A DNA stretch of 64,000 nucleotides from Puccinia triticina (Eukaryota > Basidiomycota > Pucciniomycetes > Pucciniales > Pucciniaceae). Below, in pieces: positions 59,611-64,000 of this stretch. The stretch is taken from NCBI RefSeq assembly GCF_026914185.1, contig NC_070562.1:2604001-2668000 (forward strand), read 5' to 3'. Both the position numbers and the translations under genes were made by a program. Positions within the stretch are counted from its first letter, which is position 1. Each line of letters starts with the position of its first letter. Under the pieces are notes generated by a model. The model was not told where the DNA came from, ran no database searches, and was given only the letters and a program-made list of their open reading frames with translations.

Positions 59611-60805
59611 TTAATTTTCGAGTAATTCATCAAGTTCGGTTTTGTCCTTGCCATTGTTTTGTATCATTTCCTTCAGAATATCCAAGCCACCTACTAGTTC
59701 ACCTTTGATGATAATTTGAGGGAAAGTTGGCCATGAGTTCAATTTCTTCATACCTAGATATAGTAAGATTGAACAGGGGTATCGATCAGCAATCGGGCGG
59801 GCGCTAATTCTTAGATGAAGTTCCGCCGTCTTACCTTGCCTAACTTTTTCGTCAGTCAGAATGTCAAATGTAGTAAATTCGACGTTGAGATCCTGAAGGA
59901 TTTTGACGGTCTGCTGGGAAAACCCGCATCGCGGTGTTCTAGGATCTCCCTGAGTTTTTTGAAAACAGTAGTGAAATCAGATGGTAGGATAGACGCATAT
60001 AGCCCTTGGTCAGTGAAGAAATACTCACCTTCATGAACACCACAACTTTGGATTGTTGCATTATGTCTTTACAACGGGCAAAAAGTTGTTCTTCTGTCTC
60101 GTGTTCGTTGGAGATTGCCCCCGCTTGCGATCTTTCAAAGATAGAGGTAGGTACTGTTAGTGACAGTATGCGTCTTGTGCTCAATTTGTTCTATGGATCG
60201 AGTGCTCACTTATTGACATTGGGGCCAGATGGTGGGGGTTGCGGCTTCTGTGTCGTCTCACTCAAAACCTCATACTTGCTGTTGCTTTGTTTGTTCTGGC
60301 TTGCTTTGACAAACTTCTCAACATCGGATTCAAGCTGCGACAGCTCAGCACCGATAATTCGTGAGAGGAGCTGGTGGCCCCTCAAGACGACGAAACAAGG
60401 CACAGAAGAGACCTCAAATGATTCGGCAACTTCGGGTAGACTTTCGGCTTCAATCTGCGTAGTTGAGCGTCCATGAGATGGCGATGAATCGATCGAGGTC
60501 AACTGGAGAAGTACTCACTTCGAGAAACAGAGGCTCCTTCCACTTTTGAGACAATGACCTGAGTTTTTTTATATCAACGCAGAATCAGCACTTGTGCACG
60601 TGGTACAGAAAATTGACTGAGTTGCTACTACACACCTAATAAACGGATCGGCAGTTCGACAGATCTCTGCCCACTCGGCTCTGAAGTAGAGAATACTTAG
60701 TCGTTTCAAGTCGGCGCCGAGGAGGTTTTGAAGTTGGGTGGGTGATTCGAGCTTGTAATAGTTGCTTCCAATCAGGTCAGAGGTTTCGTTGGTAGAGGAA
60801 GTCAT
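59611..60805 (-). CDS. GRX4: Monothiol glutaredoxin Grx3/Grx4 type
   Basis: Six exons, 60805-60636, 60558-60519, 60454-60210, 60131-60029, 59949-59835 and 59753-59611, give 271 aa. The N-terminal thioredoxin-like domain (about 15-110) has LSILYFRAEWAEICRTADP, with one Cys where thioredoxins have two, then LPEVAESFEVSSVPCFVVLR. A linker with polar residues leads to the glutaredoxin domain (about 155-271): LFARCKDIMQQSKVVVFMKGDPRTPRCGFSQ with the CGFS site (Cys at about 194), FTTFDILTDEKVRQG, SWPTFPQIIIKGELVGGLDI. Such proteins dimerise around a 2Fe-2S cluster with glutathione and report iron status to transcription factors. One glutaredoxin domain, as in yeast Grx3/4. Which of the two yeast names applies cannot be told. 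Confidence 0.95.
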
Positions 60806-61623
60806 GACGTTTTCTTTTGGATGATATTTTTGGTTCAATTGGTCAACTTTGGAGCTTGCCCGTCCTGGCAATTTTCTCCCTGCAGCTCGTGAGGTGCGCC
60901 GCAGGTGGCTTCTGCAAGCTTCTGAGGCAAGAGAGGCGGCGCGGGCGCGAGCTTAACCCAGCCGCTCTGGAGGAGACGCAGGGTCAGCGTGAGAGCTGAC
61001 CGGCTGGGGGCCCGGCCAACCCCCATTTTCCCTTAAATTTATTATTGCACATCACTCTTTCTTCTTATCAGGCCATGAGTGGTACGGCGGTACGGCCTTG
61101 TAGCCCGGCTTCTTGCGCAGCCATCCATCTATTCATCATCCATCCGCCCCCCCAGAGCACCGCTAGACATCCCTTCAAAAAACACGATGAGCTCCTTTCC
61201 AAATCTCAAACCACATTTTTTTCACTCTTGTACACCACATTAACCAATAAAGTTTCAGTATCCTTCCTGTACCGTGACAAACACATAGCATAGAAGCCAC
61301 CATTACTGTACATCATCATTCAGCTCACATGTACTTCCCGCATGTGTAGGTATGTATGATCAACCCAAAAGTCTTGGAGACATGATGTTACAAGCTTTGT
61401 AGCTTCAAGACTGCGTGTGCTAAAATAAAATGTTTTATGTAAATTTGAAGGCCAGATGCAGGGCTCTCATTTGACTCCTGGGCGGCCCATTTTGTGCACA
61501 GGATGCCGTGGTGGTGTGGTGTCAATGTTTGACACCAGCCAAATGGGTTGAGGCGGTACTCAGCATTCACGCCAATTTTCCCCGCTTACTCAAAGGCAGG
61601 GGCTGACTAAGTTTGGCTTGGGC
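60806..61623. other. GRX upstream region, no other gene
   Basis: The first 200 bp are GC-richer and form the likely promoter. No further gene seen. Confidence 0.5.
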
Positions 61624-61791
61624 GGGCAAGAATAGGCAAAATACTTCCCGTCAAGATTTACAGACCCTGCAGAACCAGATCTGCAGCCCCTGGGACCACA
61701 TTTCCCTGCAAAAATTAAGGTTTTCTGGCTGCAGATCTGACTCTGCAGGGTCTGTAGATCTCAACGGGAAGTATTTTGCCTATTCTTGCCC
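61624..61791. mobile_element. MITE with 48-bp near-perfect inverted arms
   Basis: Arms run from GGGCAAGAATAGGCAAAATA through CTTCCCGTCAAGAT and CAGACCCTGCAG to the inverse set ending at 61791. The core (61680-61739) matches 30864-30923 of the composite element at about 55 of 60 positions, so both are one family. GGGGAAGTCCTCC and GGACTTCCC words directly to the right (61793-61818) suggest a second, damaged copy. Confidence 0.75.
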
Positions 61792-64000
61792 GGGGAAGTC
61801 CTCCAATGAAGGACTTCCCTTGAGCCCAAGCTTAACAAAGCCTCTCAAACGGGGCTCAAGGGACTCTCCGTAGGAAAGGCTTATGTCAAAAGTTGCCCGC
61901 GTGGCCTGAGCACTTGAGGAAATTGTTGAGAATTTCAACTTTTTTCAATTTGCAGCTGTTTAAACAAAAACAACCGCCTTGCACGACATTCCAAGGAGAC
62001 AGAATTGTAGCCTTCCTTCTCAGGCAACTTTTCACGTCTCCTTTGAGTGATTTGTCTCAGAATGAGCAGTTGCTTGCACTTGGTAGTCAGCAATGTCCTT
62101 GGATTTTGCCAAGTAAAGGTTGACAGGCGGGGGAGCCATGCGGATCATTGTTTCACGGACCCTCTCACGGTTTGATTGATACATGGAGGCAGGTTTCATT
62201 TTTAAATACATACACCACAGATGTTTGCTCAGCACCTGTTTACGAGTGCCTTTGCACAATTCATGCCGAGGTTTGGTCCGATCCTTGTTAGTTACTGGTT
62301 CAAAGTTGGTTTGAAGTTGGTCTGATCTTGGTTTGAAGACCAGGTCATGTAATGCACAATCTATACTGATGTTACCTGGAATCATGCCAGATGTTTTGTG
62401 TAATGTAACTGTATAATGTACCCCATAACTATGTTGAAACCCAGCCCAACTTTATGATCAGTTGTACTCAATCTATAATTTTGACCAAAGATAAGAATTT
62501 TTTGACCATGATGATTTTTAACCTCTGTGTAAACCCATACCCTACAGGTTGCTCTGGAACATTCTTTTTGTAATTTTCAGCGCACACAGAATTCAAAACA
62601 AGGTGTGTGAGGTGACAGGGTAATTATCAATGCTGCTTGAACTTGGTCCCCTTGGGCCAAGGTATAATATGGAGAAGGTATCTTATCCTTGCCAAAAATA
62701 TGCCAGTTTTTCTTAAATCATGATTTTAATCTGGTTTGAATTCAGTGTGCATTTTCTAAGGGGCTAGCTGGAAGGATTTGTCACACAACTGTACGCCCGT
62801 ACGTTTGTGTGACACCTATATTACCACACAGCCAAGCAATGCTGAGCTGAGTGCCCACGCAACACCGGAATATTAGATGAAATATTTAAAAGAGTTATAT
62901 ATATTTTCACCTATATGTACACACATTCTTTTGTCGGAATTTTCTGAAGTGATTAAGAAACCCTGGATAATCTGGAGCTCCCCTGAACTTAGCCCACACT
63001 TCCAACTCTCTTGTGAAAAAAATCATAAAATTTGCTAAAACAATTATGTGAGAATGCTTGCAGCCCAGATGCCTATCTGCCACCTGCAAGATCACAAGGT
63101 GGTTGTGGTGATTGATCAGTTAGCAATTTTTCATCATTTGATGCCAAAATAAAACATCAAGGGGATAGCCAGTGAGTGAAGCTAGCTCAGTTCAGAAGGA
63201 AATCACCTTTTCTCTCAAAGTATGTGATGCTTATAGCATCAATCAATACAAAAGATACAAGTATCCACTATGTTAATTTTTTCCACAAGTCTATAAATAT
63301 CTTGAGTGATAAAAACAGAAAGAAGATTCATTGAATTTATGCACTTTCATCAAAAAGGTATTTCTACCAAGCCAAAAGGTTTGTTTTTCATATATGAAAA
63401 CACATTTTGAGCGGTGTGGACGGCATAATAAGCACATGATCAATGAAAATATATTATTACATCAAGGAAAATCTGGTTTCTGCCAAGAAATGGAGATTGC
63501 TTTGCAATGGTGGTAGGCAGCATAGACTCACTGCGGACAGATTTTAGTTGTGATAACCCTCTACGCATCTGAATATTTGGACAACATATCATACTATTTA
63601 GTTTTTTTAGCATTATTATTAGTTTAGTATAGTATAACCCCCCAACTTGCCCTGGAAGAAACCCAGAGACCAAACCCCTTAGGACAACTACTAGCAAATA
63701 CAGAACAACTCATCTAACATAAAGGATCAGAAATCAGTTAAACACTGAGACATGGCTTTTCCACAGAATGAAGAATTGGAAAACATCCTACCAACAAACA
63801 ATCCAAATCCACTCGGACTATTCAATGAAACTCAAAACAATCAGAACACTAGAATGAATGTTGATCCACTACCTCCACCACCTATGTCTCACACTTGAAC
63901 AAGGACCTATTGTGGACGGCTGGCCAACAATAGAACTACTCAAGAAAACACTCAGACTCACCCTCCTGGAACATATGGCTTACCTCAAGACCCCAAAGTA
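61792..64000. other. Repeat-rich right end, possible retroelement start
   Basis: Mostly AT-rich DNA without supported genes. At 62779-62814 a hairpin beginning TGTCACACAAC could be the start of an LTR. At 63752-63898 a 48-codon frame (MAFPQNEELENILPTNN, ending PPPPMSHT) preceded by a possible leader resembles the start of a gag-like gene, closed by a TGA. The window ends at 64000, so this cannot be resolved here. Confidence 0.3.

Overview
The window looks like nuclear DNA of a basidiomycete, most probably a rust fungus (Pucciniales, Puccinia-like). Genes are cut by many short introns (mostly 50-100 nt) that keep exact reading phase. The orthologues found (FAB1, ATG3, NEM1, fimbrin, histidinol-phosphate aminotransferase, GRX3/4) are fungal. 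Intergenic DNA is AT-rich and full of small inverted-repeat transposons, and two genes encode small secreted Cys-containing proteins of the kind rusts make in numbers. The genus is inference. I rebuilt exon structures by hand from splice sites, reading phase and remembered protein-family patterns; no search was run.

Layout. 0.4-4.2 kb (-): a Gln/Asn-rich protein with an N-terminal eIF4E-binding motif. 6.9-7.7 kb (+): an unknown basic protein. 8.5-9.7 kb (+): a secreted protein with four Cys modules. 10.9-12.6 kb (-): ATG3, divergent from a gene with a possible FAR1-like zinc-binding fold (12.8-14.2 kb, +). 15.4-16.6 kb (+): a secreted double-psi beta-barrel-like protein. 17.7-26.8 kb (-): the 17-exon PI3P 5-kinase FAB1. 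27.6-29.6 kb (-): a GH5 exo-1,3-beta-glucanase. 30-40 kb: a transposon block with nested hairpins, two LTR-like ends facing each other around a 45-bp tandem array, and several MITEs with visible terminal repeats and some target-site duplications. 40.5-42.1 kb (-): the NEM1 lipid phosphatase. 44.4-46.8 kb (+): fimbrin. 48 kb: an internally deleted Tc1/mariner transposase. 51.4-52.6 kb (-): a His-rich protein resembling fungal 'allergen' proteins. 53-55.6 kb: two GC-rich repeat islands around a short conserved-looking ORF. 55.7-57.4 kb (+): histidinol-phosphate aminotransferase. 58-58.7 kb (-): an unknown gene. 59.6-60.8 kb (-): a monothiol glutaredoxin. 61-64 kb: repeats, possibly the left end of an LTR retrotransposon.

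Functionally the genes are not one pathway. FAB1 (PI(3,5)P2 synthesis), ATG3 (Atg8 lipidation) and NEM1 (lipin activation) all act on membranes. The glucanase and the two secreted proteins are exported. HIS5-like and GRX3/4 are housekeeping. No new multi-gene system is evident. The most notable points are two likely GC-AG introns, intron positions that coincide in two repeats of the Cys-module protein, a 17-nt microexon, and the set of non-autonomous transposons.
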